A DNA stretch of 36,737 bases from an uncultured Clostridia bacterium (GTDB lineage: Bacteria; Bacillota; Clostridia; TANB77; CAG-508). The translations under genes were made by a program, and so were the position numbers. The stretch is from assembly GCA_944387525.1 (NCBI GenBank), contig CALXFF010000019.1:1-36737 (forward strand), in the 5' to 3' direction. Below are positions 24,717 through 33,627 of the stretch, in pieces. Numbering within the stretch: position 1 is the first letter of the stretch; every line of letters starts with the position of its first letter. The notes beneath the pieces are model-generated. The model was not told the DNA's origin and searched no databases. It saw only the letters and a list, made by a program, of their open reading frames with translations.

Positions 24717-25343
24717 ATGAAAAAGAAGAAATGGATTTTTATAATTTTAATTACAATATTATCTATAATATGGATAATTTGTATGCATTTTACTACTTTA
24801 GAACTTATAGAAAATATAAATCGTAATATAAAAGAAGATTATGATTTGAAAGCTCCAGAAAATGAAAATTCAAGTTTAGGTATTGGTGAGAAATTATATA
24901 CTAAAAGTTTTGGAAGTTATGTTGTATCTAATAACTGGATTGAAAGTAAAGAACATTCTAATAATTCTAAGTTTTTCTATGTAGCTAGCGGAGAAGAAAG
25001 GGAAGAGAGGCCTAATAATATTTCGGTTAATGCAGGAACTAATAAATATAGTAGTTCTGAACACGAGAAGTTTAGAGATGCTATTTTGTTACAACTTTCA
25101 TATCAGATTTCTGATTCTTCAGATTGTACTATTAATGCAAATGGTTCTTTTACAAATGATAATAATTATGTGGTTTATGAGTTTGATATTTTTGAAAAAA
25201 ATGATAATATTATGACAAAGCAGTTTTATATTGTTGGAGATTATAAATATGTTTTGGTTCATGAAACGGTTTATGATTTTACTTCAGATGAAGTAGATGG
25301 AGTTGCTAAAAAGATAGTTGATAGTTTTGAGTGGAAAGAATAA
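24717..25343 (+). CDS. Membrane-anchored extracytoplasmic hypothetical protein
   Basis: 208 residues. MKKKK and a hydrophobic anchor (about 6-25) are followed by a soluble domain outside the membrane. That domain has a GSYVVSNNWIESKEHS strand-like start, a charged Asn/Ser-rich middle and a C-terminal VVYEFDIF...QFYIVGDYKYVLVHETVYD segment, then VAKKIVDSFEWKE. The alternating pattern and the closing helix resemble the PsbP/DUF1795-like fold of small lipoprotein-like domains, but this is a loose resemblance. There is no lipobox Cys. The ATG at 24717 has AAGGGG 10 bases upstream. It is a single gene with its own terminator. Confidence 0.7.
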   Translation: MKKKKWIFIILITILSIIWIICMHFTTLELIENINRNIKEDYDLKAPENENSSLGIGEKLYTKSFGSYVVSNNWIESKEHSNNSKFFYVASGEEREERPNNISVNAGTNKYSSSEHEKFRDAILLQLSYQISDSSDCTINANGSFTNDNNYVVYEFDIFEKNDNIMTKQFYIVGDYKYVLVHETVYDFTSDEVDGVAKKIVDSFEWKE

Positions 25344-25392
25344 TTAAATATAAAAATTAAATTATCAATATTTTATTTATAATCAAAAAAAG

Positions 25393-25432
25393 AAAAGACT
25401 AGGATTTGTTTAGTGACACTTAGTCTTTTTTA
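25393..25432 (+). terminator. Terminator after the anchored hypothetical gene
   Basis: AAAAGACTA (25393-25401) pairs with TAGTCTTTT (25421-25429), followed by further T. Confidence 0.72.
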
Positions 25433-26670
25433 GTTCTTCGTTGAAACATTTATAATTGTTAAATATATTTTAGCAATTAATTTATTATATGTCAAATTTT
25501 TAATTTTATTAAAAAATAAAAATATATAAATGAGAAATAGGGGGAATATAAATATCTCCTTGTATTTATCAATACATAACATTGCACAAAATCAAAGTTT
25601 TGTGCAATAAGAGATAGGAGCATAATATAAAACAGCCATAAACCTCTACTTCTACTAATTCAAGGCTTTTAGCTGTTCTATACATATTAATATTCATTTA
25701 TATATCTTTATTTTTTATTTATATCTATATTATATTCATTATTATTATAAGTCTTTTGTATTACTGTTATATCAATATTCTTATAGCTCATTAAAATCAA
25801 TTTTTAAACATTTTTTTATTTTGCTTATATAATTTCATTACTATAATTATTTTACTTGTTATAGTTTTAAATTTATATCTATAATTTTTTTATTATATAT
25901 TATTTTTATATATTAAATTGTATGAAAATTTTTCAAAAATCTCCCAAATGCCTATTTCTCTATATTCGCCTTATTTTACGGGCAACAAACTATGTGGCTT
26001 AAAAATAAAAACAGCTTAAAATCGATTCTCGTGCGTCACTTTTTTGGCACTTTTTCTGTTAAACTGTGCTTATTACATTGCTTTCATGCTTTTTACTATT
26101 TTAATAAATTATTTGTTATTTTGTAATTTATATAAGTTAATTAAACTAATTTATTTTTAAATATTTTAAAACTTATCCAATGGCAATTAGAAGTTTAATT
26201 ATATTATATATAAGTAAAATATAATTTGCTTAAAAATGATTTTATGGTTACTGATATGATAATTATTCTATAATTAGCAATTTAATATTTATTAAAAATT
26301 TGTATTACTAATTTAAATTTTTTTATTAAATAACTAACTTAACAAATGTTCGGTTTTAAAATATAATTTATGAATTTAAAAATTTGCACAAAATTAATTT
26401 TAATATATATTTATTAATTTGGTTATTTTTATTTCTAGTTTTTACTTTTATCTTAAATATATTATTTTTTAATTAGAATATTTATATAAATGACTTAAAT
26501 ATTATTTTTGCTTATGATATTTTTTACCAATATATAAAATTAATATATTATAGTATATATAATTTTAGTCTATCTCCCCTACTCCACTGTATTTCATTAT
26601 GAATAAAATATTACATTTTTTATATATTTTTAATTAATATGTATAAAAAATTAAAGAAATTATACATATA
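25433..26670. other. Long AT-rich non-coding region with two richer islands
   Basis: No open frame with a ribosome site is present on either strand for over 1.2 kb. Most of it is nearly pure A/T. Island A (25556-25677) is a cluster of hairpins: TGTATT/AATACA, an 11-bp perfect stem ATTGCACAAAA/TTTTGTGCAAT (25581-25608) and AACAGC/GCTGTT (25631-25677). Island B (about 25945-26070) is unusually rich in G+C for this DNA and includes GTGC...GGCAC before TTTTT. GAGAAATAGG (25532-25541) has an exact complement at 25951-25960. It could be a large structured RNA, or decayed mobile DNA. Confidence 0.5.
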
Positions 26671-26699
26671 TTGAAAAAATCTACTATGTATGCTATAAT
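26671..26699 (+). promoter_or_regulatory. Sigma-A promoter of the 74-residue orphan gene
   Basis: TTGAAA (26671-26676), 17 bases, TATAAT (26694-26699), 50 bases before the start codon. Confidence 0.72.
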
Positions 26700-26749
26700 T
26701 ATTTACGTAATGAAAAATTATATTATTTAGAGAAAGGATGGTTAGTTCT

Positions 26750-26974
26750 ATGAAAAACTCCAAAACACCCTTAAGTAACATAAATGTATATCTGATTTCT
26801 GGAGAAATTTATCGGGCTATAATACCATTTGATGATGCCTCTTCTTTGACAATTCTTTTTAGGGTTAGTGAAACAGAGGTTATTCATCCATGTACTTCGG
26901 CAGATAGATTTATTTATTCTTCTATTTCGACTGATATGAAACATCAGATATACAATTTGTATAAGAAGTTATGA
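26750..26974 (+). CDS. Small orphan protein (74 aa), unrecognised
   Basis: The ATG at 26750 lies about 11 bases after AGAAAGGA; the in-frame ATG at 26738 overlaps that ribosome site and is rejected. The sequence begins MKNSKTPLSNINVYLISGE, has a mixed beta-like centre (YRAIIPFDDASSLTILFRVS) and a single Cys in VIHPCTSADRF, and ends in a short basic helix (HQIYNLYKKL). No signal or membrane segment is present. Its base composition is less AT-extreme than the flanking DNA. A consensus promoter and a hairpin terminator frame it, so it is a well-formed single gene. I do not recognise the family. Confidence 0.68.
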   Translation: MKNSKTPLSNINVYLISGEIYRAIIPFDDASSLTILFRVSETEVIHPCTSADRFIYSSISTDMKHQIYNLYKKL

Positions 26975-26992
26975 CTAAATTTATCTGTACCT

Positions 26993-27036
26993 ATAATCCT
27001 TATATTTTGAAAAATTATTCAGAGTATAGGGATTAT
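26993..27036 (+). terminator. Hairpin after the small orphan gene
   Basis: ATAATCCTTATA (26993-27004) pairs with TATAGGGATTAT (27025-27036) with one G:T pair. The T-run is poor, so terminator function is less certain. Confidence 0.45.
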
Positions 27037-27056
27037 TAATTTGCCTTATTTTAATA

Positions 27057-27087
27057 AAAGACCTAGTTTGTAATAATCTAGGTCTTA
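27057..27087 (-). terminator. Terminator of the penicillin-binding protein gene
   Basis: AAGACCTAG/CTAGGTCTT stem with an 11-nt loop. On the minus strand it runs into TTTTATT. The gene's TAA overlaps the stem base. Confidence 0.75.
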
Positions 27088-29712
27088 TTCAAAACTTTGA
27101 GCATCTGTCCCACTTGTATCTGAACCTGATGTTTCACTACTACCACTATTTGTATTACCGCTACCACTTCCAGAACCTGATGAAGATGAACTAGATGATG
27201 AATTAGTATTATTTGATGTAGAATTATTACTTGTATTAGTATTTCCTGATCCACCTGAAGAGGTATTATTTGAGTTACTACTTGGCGAATTAGTGTTTGA
27301 AGTATTTGAACTTGTATTTGTTCTGTTTGAATTTGTATTTGAATTATTTGTTGTATTAGTATTTGTATTCGTTGTATTTGTATTCGTTGTATTTGTATTA
27401 TTTGTAGTACTTGAATTTGTAGTTGTCATGTTTTCTCTTTGAGATTCTTGTGGATCAATTGCATCAATGTCGTTTGTAATTCCTTGTATAATTTCTTGAA
27501 TGTTATTTGTTGTATTATTTGTTGAGTTATTTGAATTATTCTTGTCAACTTCACTTCCTGAATGTTCATCACATAATCCAGGTACAGTTAGCCATAAGAA
27601 ATATTCTGTATATGTGTTTGTGCAACCAGTTCTTGCTCTTTTTCCTGTTTCAGCACATATTGTTGCAGATGATACTGTATTAGGTTTCTCAAATCTTGCA
27701 GTTTTCAAACCGGTATGTATTCTAGACATTACATTTGCCCATAATAAACCTGCTGGATTTCTATTATTGAATTCTACAGTTTCATTTTGGTCGTATCCAT
27801 ACCAAGCAACTGCTGTATAATATGGTGTAAAACCACAAAGCCATCTATCATAATTTTCATCTGTTGTTCCTGTTTTTGCTGCAACATCAACACCAGATAT
27901 TTTACAATATGTAGCTGTTCCATTATTACCTACTACTGGTTGAGTTAGGATACTTTTTAATATATATGCTACTTCTTTTGAGAATACTCTTCTTGTTTTT
28001 TGTTTTGGCTCTAAAATATTTTTTCCAGATTTATTATCTATTCTACTATAAAATACAGGTTCTATATATTCTCCATCATTTGCAATTGTGGCATACCCTG
28101 CAGCCATTTCTAAAGGACTTATTCCTACTTGCAAACCTCCTAATGCTAATACTAAACTTTCATCTTCTTTTGTTAATGTAGAAATGCCCATTTTTTCCAT
28201 GTATTTTATTGCATTTTTAGGTTTGAGTTCTTCCATAATTTCAACAAATGGAATATTTTGTGATGATTCAACTGCTCTTCTAACTGTTATTTTTCCTAAT
28301 TGTTTTCCGTAATCTACTGGATGATATCCATCAGCAAAATCTTTTTCTGTGTCATCATATATAGATGCTGCTGTAATTATTTTTTTATCTATTGCTGGAG
28401 CAAGTACAGCTAATGGTTTGATTGATGATCCTGTTTGCCTAACGCTTTGAGTTGCTCTATTTAATGGTCTTGATTCTGTTTTTTCTCCTAGTCCACCGAC
28501 ACAACCTAAAACATGCCCAGTAGTATGGTCTATTATGACCATAGCAGCTTGTGAAGAGTTTCCACCTATTTTAGATGCTCTGCTATATTTATTCTTTTCA
28601 AATTCGGTTTCTGTTTCTTTCTGAATTGAAGAATCTTGAGTACTATGTATTGTTAGTCCTGCCATATTTATATAATTTGTTGCAAATGTTTCTGAAATAT
28701 TATATTTGTCCGCTATATCTTCTGTTATTTCATTTATCAAGGCATCTGTATGATAAGAATATACCCCACTTCCAGATTCTATTTCTCCTTTTTTGAAATT
28801 CAATCCACTTTCAAGTTCAGCAGTTGCAGATTGCTCTTCTGCTTCAGTAATATAACCTAATTCCAGCATTTTAGATAAAACTGTATTTGTTCTATCTTTA
28901 ATATCTTGTGAATTATCTTCATCTGTGAATGGATTATATGAATTAGGTGAATGGTTAATTCCGGCTAAAAATGCACATTCTGCCAAACTTAAATTTGATA
29001 CTGATTTGTTAAAATAATATCTAGCTCCTGCTTCTACACCATATATGCTAGGTCCAACATATATGACATTTAAATATCCTTCTAGTATTTCTTCTTTTGA
29101 AAGGCAAGTTTCTAGTTGCCAAGCTTTCCACCATTCTTTTACTTTTCTAATTATGCTGTCTGAAGAATCTCCTGTTAAGTTTTTGACTAATTGTTGTGTA
29201 ATTGTACTTCCTCCAAATGATGATGAACCAAAATGTATTACATATGATGCAATTGCTGAAGCAGTTCTTTTGATATCAACACCATGATGCTTATAAAATC
29301 TTTCATCTTCAATAGCAACATATGCATTTTTTAAATTATCTGGTATTTTTTCATAAGAAATTGGAATTTGCTTTTTTTCACTTCCTAGTTCTGCAATTGT
29401 ATTTCCATCTGTGTCAATTACTATTGAATTTTGATTTTTCATCATTTCTTGTGCAAGTGTTTTCCATGTGTGTGCTGAAACTCCTAACACTATCCCAACA
29501 ATTAAGATTATTACAATAATTACTGTTATTATTATTTTCTTTAATTTTCTTTTCTTGTCAGATGAATTAGCTTTTCCTTTACGACCTTTTCCATTGTGCT
29601 TTCCATGTTTAGCTCTAGTTTGCTTTATCTCTTCTTGTTCTCGTTGTCTTTTCATCTTTTTTATTGCTTTTGGTAATTCATCTCCGTCATTTGTTTTTTT
29701 ATTTTTAAACAT
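27085..29712 (-). CDS. Class A penicillin-binding protein (transglycosylase/transpeptidase)
   Basis: Bifunctional peptidoglycan synthase, 875 residues, PBP1A type. A very basic cytoplasmic N-terminus (about 1-58) precedes one helix (about 59-79). The GT51 domain has EDERFYKHHGVD with catalytic E135, GGSTITQQLVKN, RKVKEWWKAWQLE and ILEGYLN. The transpeptidase domain has the S429-x-x-K432 nucleophile motif in TGSSIKPLA, S484-x-N486 and K613-T-G. From about 725 to the end is a Ser/Asn/Thr/Gly-rich tail with 15-bp tandem repeats in the DNA, probably a wall-spanning linker. The composition shifts sharply at that tail. It is a single gene on the minus strand with a good terminator. Confidence 0.94.
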   Translation of the reverse strand: MFKNKKTNDGDELPKAIKKMKRQREQEEIKQTRAKHGKHNGKGRKGKANSSDKKRKLKKIIITVIIVIILIVGIVLGVSAHTWKTLAQEMMKNQNSIVIDTDGNTIAELGSEKKQIPISYEKIPDNLKNAYVAIEDERFYKHHGVDIKRTASAIASYVIHFGSSSFGGSTITQQLVKNLTGDSSDSIIRKVKEWWKAWQLETCLSKEEILEGYLNVIYVGPSIYGVEAGARYYFNKSVSNLSLAECAFLAGINHSPNSYNPFTDEDNSQDIKDRTNTVLSKMLELGYITEAEEQSATAELESGLNFKKGEIESGSGVYSYHTDALINEITEDIADKYNISETFATNYINMAGLTIHSTQDSSIQKETETEFEKNKYSRASKIGGNSSQAAMVIIDHTTGHVLGCVGGLGEKTESRPLNRATQSVRQTGSSIKPLAVLAPAIDKKIITAASIYDDTEKDFADGYHPVDYGKQLGKITVRRAVESSQNIPFVEIMEELKPKNAIKYMEKMGISTLTKEDESLVLALGGLQVGISPLEMAAGYATIANDGEYIEPVFYSRIDNKSGKNILEPKQKTRRVFSKEVAYILKSILTQPVVGNNGTATYCKISGVDVAAKTGTTDENYDRWLCGFTPYYTAVAWYGYDQNETVEFNNRNPAGLLWANVMSRIHTGLKTARFEKPNTVSSATICAETGKRARTGCTNTYTEYFLWLTVPGLCDEHSGSEVDKNNSNNSTNNTTNNIQEIIQGITNDIDAIDPQESQRENMTTTNSSTTNNTNTTNTNTTNTNTNTTNNSNTNSNRTNTSSNTSNTNSPSSNSNNTSSGGSGNTNTSNNSTSNNTNSSSSSSSSGSGSGSGNTNSGSSETSGSDTSGTDAQSFE

Positions 29713-29780
29713 AAACTCACAACCTTTTTTCTTTTATGTTTTATTTTGATTATTGCAAATTATATCATACTTTTTTTAAT

Positions 29781-29809
29781 TTTACAAAAATAAAATTTTG
29801 GTATATAAT
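29781..29809 (+). promoter_or_regulatory. Sigma-A promoter of the Xer-like recombinase gene
   Basis: TTTACA (29781-29786), 17 bases, TATAAT (29804-29809), 25 bases before the start codon. Confidence 0.65.
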
Positions 29810-29834
29810 ACATATATTAAGAGGAGTGAAACAT

Positions 29835-30818
29835 ATGATAAAAAGAGAAGAAAATCCTGATTATATTAATTCTTTTTTAGATTATAGTGCAACCATTTTG
29901 AATAAATCACCTAATAGTATAAAGGAATATAACTATGATTTAATGATGTTTTTAAGATTTATAAAAATTCATTTTGGATTAACAAACGAAACAGATTTTA
30001 CGAAAATAAAAATAAATGATATATCTTTAGATACAATTAAAAAAATAAAACTTGCGGATATCCATTCTTTTTTGAGTTATATGGCAATTGAATTAAAAAG
30101 CAAATCAGCTACAAGAGCAAGGAAAGCATCTACTATAAGGGTATTTTTCAATTATTTATCTCAAAAAGCAAACTTAATAGAAATAAATCCTGCTCAAAAT
30201 TTGGAAACACCTAAATCAGATAAAAGACTCCCTAAATATTTAAATTTAGAGGAAAGTAAAAAACTTCTAGAAGTAACTTCAAATGAAGATAATAGGAATT
30301 ATCAAAGAGATTACGCAATTATGACCTTGTTTTTGAATTGTGGTCTTCGTTTGTCTGAATTGGTTGGTATAAATATTCAGGATATTGATTTTAGTGAAGC
30401 AAAATTAACCGTAATTGGTAAAGGTAATAAAGAACGAACAATTTATTTGAATAAAGCATGTTTAAATGCTTTGTCTGAATATCTATCAGTTAGGCCTAAA
30501 AATGGTGTAAAAGTAGACAAATTACATTCTGAAAAAGCGTTATTTTTAAGTGAAAGAAAAGAAAGAATTAGTAGGCGTACTGTGCAATATATAGTTGACA
30601 AAGAATTAAAACGAGCTGGATTAGATAGCTCAAAGTATTCAGTTCATAAGTTAAGACATACTGCTGCTACTTTAATGTATCAATATGGTAATGTGGATAT
30701 AAGAGCTTTGCAAGAACTTTTAGGTCATGAAAGTATTTCGACAACTGAAATTTATACTCATGTTGATAATTCTCAAGTTAGGAATGCAGTGGAGAGTAAT
30801 CCGTTGGCTAACCTTTAA
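29835..30818 (+). CDS. Xer-type tyrosine recombinase
   Basis: Site-specific recombinase of 327 residues. The N-terminal SAM-like DNA-binding domain (about 8-120) is followed by the catalytic domain with R172 (NCGLRLSEL), K196 (GKGNKER), H271-x-x-R274 (HKLRHT), H298 (LGHES) and nucleophile Y307 (TTEIYTHV). All six catalytic positions are present. Length and motifs fit the housekeeping XerC/XerD/XerA group rather than phage integrases; resolving chromosome dimers at dif is the likely role. The ATG at 29835 has GAGGAG 8 bases upstream. No dif-like site was found nearby. Its end overlaps the convergent next gene by 11 bases. Confidence 0.92.
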   Translation: MIKREENPDYINSFLDYSATILNKSPNSIKEYNYDLMMFLRFIKIHFGLTNETDFTKIKINDISLDTIKKIKLADIHSFLSYMAIELKSKSATRARKASTIRVFFNYLSQKANLIEINPAQNLETPKSDKRLPKYLNLEESKKLLEVTSNEDNRNYQRDYAIMTLFLNCGLRLSELVGINIQDIDFSEAKLTVIGKGNKERTIYLNKACLNALSEYLSVRPKNGVKVDKLHSEKALFLSERKERISRRTVQYIVDKELKRAGLDSSKYSVHKLRHTAATLMYQYGNVDIRALQELLGHESISTTEIYTHVDNSQVRNAVESNPLANL

Positions 30819-31707
30819 TATCTTCTTCTACCTCTTCACTGTTTTTATTTCTTATATCATGTACTTTTAAATAATATGGTTGTATATCTAAAAGGCTGTC
30901 CATGTAAATTATATTTCCATCTTTATCATTTATTTTTAAATTTGGGAATGTTTTTATCATTTTTCTATTTCCCCAAAATGTATATATGAATTTTGATAGA
31001 TTTTCATTTCCATATATTTTATCATATTGCTCTTGCACTAATTCTTTATCTGCTACATTTAAATCATTTTTTACAATCATTCTAACTAAGAAGAATTCTA
31101 TTGCAAAAGCAGTAGCTATACAATCAATCATTAATAAAGTAAATACTGTAACTACAAAAGTTTTTAATGCTTTTTGTGTTTTAAATTTGCTTTTTATCCA
31201 ATTAATGATTCTATCAACTTTGGGATTAAGTGATGCAATTAAATATATTCCTAAGAATCCCCAAAATACTGAAAAGTATACACATATGCGTCCATTTAAA
31301 TTAAGTGGCATATTTGAGTAATCCCACCATTTAACACCTAGTACCACTTCTCCAAACCAGCTAATTACATATTCTACTATAGAACCTACTATAAAGCCTC
31401 CTACAAATAATACATTGTATTTTTTGGGGAATTTGTGTAGGCATAGAATCATAACAACTGCACCTAGTCCATATATTCCACAAAATGGACCATATAAGAA
31501 ACTTTGTCTACTCTCCCATACTCCTTTTGTAATCATTCCATAGAGTGTTTCAATGATATATCCTGCTACACTATATATTATGAAATATGCTAGTATTCTC
31601 CATATGCTTATTCCGTTTATTGTTAGTCTTTTCTTCGTTTTTTTATTTTCTGCTTTTATATCTTCATTTTCAATATTTTCTATATTGTTTTCTACTTCTT
31701 CTGCCAT
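30808..31707 (-). CDS. Long CmpB-family membrane protein with extra C-terminal domain
   Basis: 299 residues. An acidic and then basic cytoplasmic N-terminus (about 1-30) precedes five hydrophobic segments. The signature blocks of the family are present: SVAGYIIETLYG, QSFLYGPFCGIYGLGAV and VKWWDYSNMPLNLNGRI. These align with the shorter paralogue at 10876-11418. After the last helix is a polar domain of about 90 residues (NVADKELVQEQYDKIYGNE..., NRKMIKTFPNLKI) that the paralogue lacks. The ATG at 31707 has GGAGG 5 bases upstream; the longer TTG start would include that site. The role of the family is uncertain and no ABC ATPase is adjacent. Confidence 0.82.
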   Translation of the reverse strand: MAEEVENNIENIENEDIKAENKKTKKRLTINGISIWRILAYFIIYSVAGYIIETLYGMITKGVWESRQSFLYGPFCGIYGLGAVVMILCLHKFPKKYNVLFVGGFIVGSIVEYVISWFGEVVLGVKWWDYSNMPLNLNGRICVYFSVFWGFLGIYLIASLNPKVDRIINWIKSKFKTQKALKTFVVTVFTLLMIDCIATAFAIEFFLVRMIVKNDLNVADKELVQEQYDKIYGNENLSKFIYTFWGNRKMIKTFPNLKINDKDGNIIYMDSLLDIQPYYLKVHDIRNKNSEEVEEDIKG

Positions 31708-31803
31708 TACTTCCTCCAAAATTTTTTAAATATGTTGTTTAAAGAATTTTATCATATTATGTTTTTTTTAACAATATTTATTCGTTATTTTATAAAAATG
31801 TTC

Positions 31804-31832
31804 TTGCTAAATTATGTAAAATATGATAATAT
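31804..31832 (+). promoter_or_regulatory. Putative promoter of the HEAT-like protein gene
   Basis: TTGCTA (31804-31809), 17 bases, TAATAT (31827-31832), 54 bases before the start codon. Confidence 0.5.
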
Positions 31833-31886
31833 CTTTTTGTTACAATATTTTTAATTTTATCTAAAGTAATTACAGGAGGTAAAAAA

Positions 31887-32765
31887 ATGGGTGAAACAAT
31901 TTATAATGTTACTTTTGACATGCTCAGTGAGGAGTCACAGAAACGGATAATATCAAATAATCCGTCAGAAGAAATGCTATTAGAGGCAACAACTTCTCAA
32001 TATGCAGATGTTCGCGAATTGGCAGTTAGAAGTGGCAGGCTTAGCAATGAAACTTTAAATAAAATGCTTGAAAAAGAATCTGATGAAACGGTTTCAGAAA
32101 TAATTCTTAAATATTTAGTAAAAAGTAATATAACCACAAGAAATATTTCTTCTCCTAATGTCCTTGTTCGACAAAGAACTGCAGAAGATTCCGAAACATC
32201 TTCAGAAGATTTGACAAAAATGTTGCAAAACGAAGAGAATTCTGGTGTTATGCATGCAATTATAAAAAATCCAAAATTTAAGAAAACACCAGAAAATATG
32301 GATATATTGTTAAATTACGAGGGCGATTGGGAAATTAGACTTTTTGCTGCTGAAAGTGATACCACTACAGCTAAGAGTTTGTTTTCTAGGTTAAAATCTG
32401 AATATGAAGGTGATGAAGATGTTATATCTGCTATTTTTGACAATTTGTATAAAAGAGGAATTTCGGATATTCCTTTTTCCAAAGACTTTTCTTCGGTATT
32501 TGTAAGAAAGGAATATGCTATAAGAACAAAAAATCCAAAGTATTTATATGAGGCTCTTATGGAAGAGCTAAATAATAGTGATTATATGGATTTTGATGTG
32601 ATTGAAGAAATATGCAATAATTATAATTTTGATGAATCACCAATCAATTCAAAAATTTATAAAATTTTTGAAGTTTTCTCACATAATTCAATCGATTCTG
32701 TATATGATTTTAAAACTCTTGTAGATATGTTAATAGAAAAGGAGGACGTTGACAAAGAGTCTTGA
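31887..32765 (+). CDS. HEAT/LRV-like helical repeat protein, hypothetical
   Basis: Cytoplasmic protein of 292 residues with no signal or membrane segment. The first half shows imperfect helical repeats of roughly 23-30 residues with the pattern L-L-E-A/A-V-R-x-x-A-V/N-P, for instance MLLEATTSQYADVRELAVRS, VLVRQRTAEDSETSSEDL and WEIRLFAAESDTTTAKSLF. These resemble HEAT or leucine-rich-variant repeats, which usually form protein-binding surfaces. The second half is acidic and helical without recognisable motif. ACAGGAGG lies 8-10 bases before the ATG. It is a single gene; the binding partner is unknown. Confidence 0.72.
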   Translation: MGETIYNVTFDMLSEESQKRIISNNPSEEMLLEATTSQYADVRELAVRSGRLSNETLNKMLEKESDETVSEIILKYLVKSNITTRNISSPNVLVRQRTAEDSETSSEDLTKMLQNEENSGVMHAIIKNPKFKKTPENMDILLNYEGDWEIRLFAAESDTTTAKSLFSRLKSEYEGDEDVISAIFDNLYKRGISDIPFSKDFSSVFVRKEYAIRTKNPKYLYEALMEELNNSDYMDFDVIEEICNNYNFDESPINSKIYKIFEVFSHNSIDSVYDFKTLVDMLIEKEDVDKES

Positions 32766-32803
32766 TATTAAATTTCTAGAAAAGTAACTTAATTTTTTTG
32801 TTT

Positions 32804-32832
32804 AATAGCCATAACACATTTGTTATGGCTAT
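32804..32832. terminator. Bidirectional terminator between convergent genes
   Basis: ATAGCCATAACA pairs perfectly with TGTTATGGCTAT around a short loop. T-rich sequence lies on the left and AT-rich on the right. It lies between the HEAT-like and signal peptidase genes. Confidence 0.65.
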
Positions 32833-32855
32833 CACCTATTATATTGATATGAATT

Positions 32856-33461
32856 TTATATATCATCTTTTTCATTGTTAAACATCTTCATCTTTCTCTT
32901 CTCTTCCCTATTTTTAATTCTCTTTTTTACGTTTATTATATGTATAAAGCAGAAAATTAAAATAATAAATAAAATAATTAGAAAATATCTATTTTTTAAA
33001 AAATTCATTAAATAACCTAGTTTACTCATTTTAAAAACATACTTTCCTTCGATTTGTTCAAACGAAATTTTTTCATCATCTTCAAATCTATTGTTATCTC
33101 CTTTTGTTGTATATAGAGTTTGTCCATTAATATTTTCAATTTCAACAATTCTATGTGTTATAATTTCATTTCCATTGTCAAATGATATAATGTCATTCTC
33201 TTTAATTTCGCTTTTACCTACTTTTTTTACAACAATTATATCATTTTTATTTATTGTATCTTCCATGCTTCTAGACACAATCTCGTAAGTTTTAAATCCA
33301 AAAAAGTCTGGTGTTTCATTTGGATTTTGTATATATTTTATTATTAGAGTTATATTATATATTAATATTGGAACAATTATCAAAAATATTAATATATTAA
33401 AAATTTTAATTAATGTAATTGCTCTTTTTTTCTTTCTTTCAATTTTATCTATTGTATACAT
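32856..33461 (-). CDS. SipW-like (type I, archaeal/ER-type) signal peptidase
   Basis: Membrane protease of 201 residues that removes signal peptides. One helix (about 17-43) precedes the catalytic domain. The motif SRSMEDTI holds catalytic S65 (consensus SGSMEPTI). ITHRIVEIE gives H103, which replaces the Lys of ordinary bacterial SPase I, and GDNN holds D122. This Ser-His-Asp set is that of SipW and ER/archaeal enzymes. A second helix (about 158-178) and a very basic tail end the protein. SipW-like enzymes in Firmicutes often serve dedicated surface or pilus/matrix proteins; sortase and an LPXTG protein lie nearby. Confidence 0.9.
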   Translation of the reverse strand: MYTIDKIERKKKRAITLIKIFNILIFLIIVPILIYNITLIIKYIQNPNETPDFFGFKTYEIVSRSMEDTINKNDIIVVKKVGKSEIKENDIISFDNGNEIITHRIVEIENINGQTLYTTKGDNNRFEDDEKISFEQIEGKYVFKMSKLGYLMNFLKNRYFLIILFIILIFCFIHIINVKKRIKNREEKRKMKMFNNEKDDI

Positions 33462-33491
33462 ATCTTTCCCCTACTTCATAAATTTATATTT

Positions 33492-33520
33492 ATAATACCA
33501 TATTAAAGAACTTTTCTCAA
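33492..33520 (-). promoter_or_regulatory. Promoter of the SipW-like gene
   Basis: Read on the minus strand: TTGAGA (33520-33515), 17 bases, TATTAT (33497-33492), about 31 bases before the start codon. Confidence 0.6.
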
Positions 33521-33570
33521 TAAAAATTATAACTGTAATGAAAATGTAATAGTTTTTATTTATATTTTCA

Positions 33571-33599
33571 TTTACAAGAATTATTTTTATAGCTATAAT
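33571..33599 (+). promoter_or_regulatory. Promoter of the 155-residue hypothetical gene
   Basis: TTTACA (33571-33576), 17 bases, TATAAT (33594-33599), 29 bases before the start codon. Confidence 0.68.
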
Positions 33600-33627
33600 A
33601 ATAGCAGTAAAAGTTTTGGAGGAAGAA

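Noticed and set aside
24641-24826. 61-codon frame overlapping the start of the anchored hypothetical gene
   Set aside because: It overlaps the promoter and the first codons of the real gene in another frame and lacks a ribosome site.
25949-26020. Short open frame starting MPISLYSPY in island B
   Set aside because: It has no ribosome site, ends after 23 codons and lies in DNA that looks non-coding; more likely chance within a structured or decayed region.
27300-27420. Regular short repeats that could suggest a CRISPR array
   Set aside because: They are 15-bp in-frame repeats coding for Asn/Thr in the penicillin-binding protein tail, without spacers of constant length.
29713-29834. dif site near the Xer-like recombinase
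   Set aside because: No 28-bp imperfect palindrome of the Firmicute dif type was found; only a promoter is visible.
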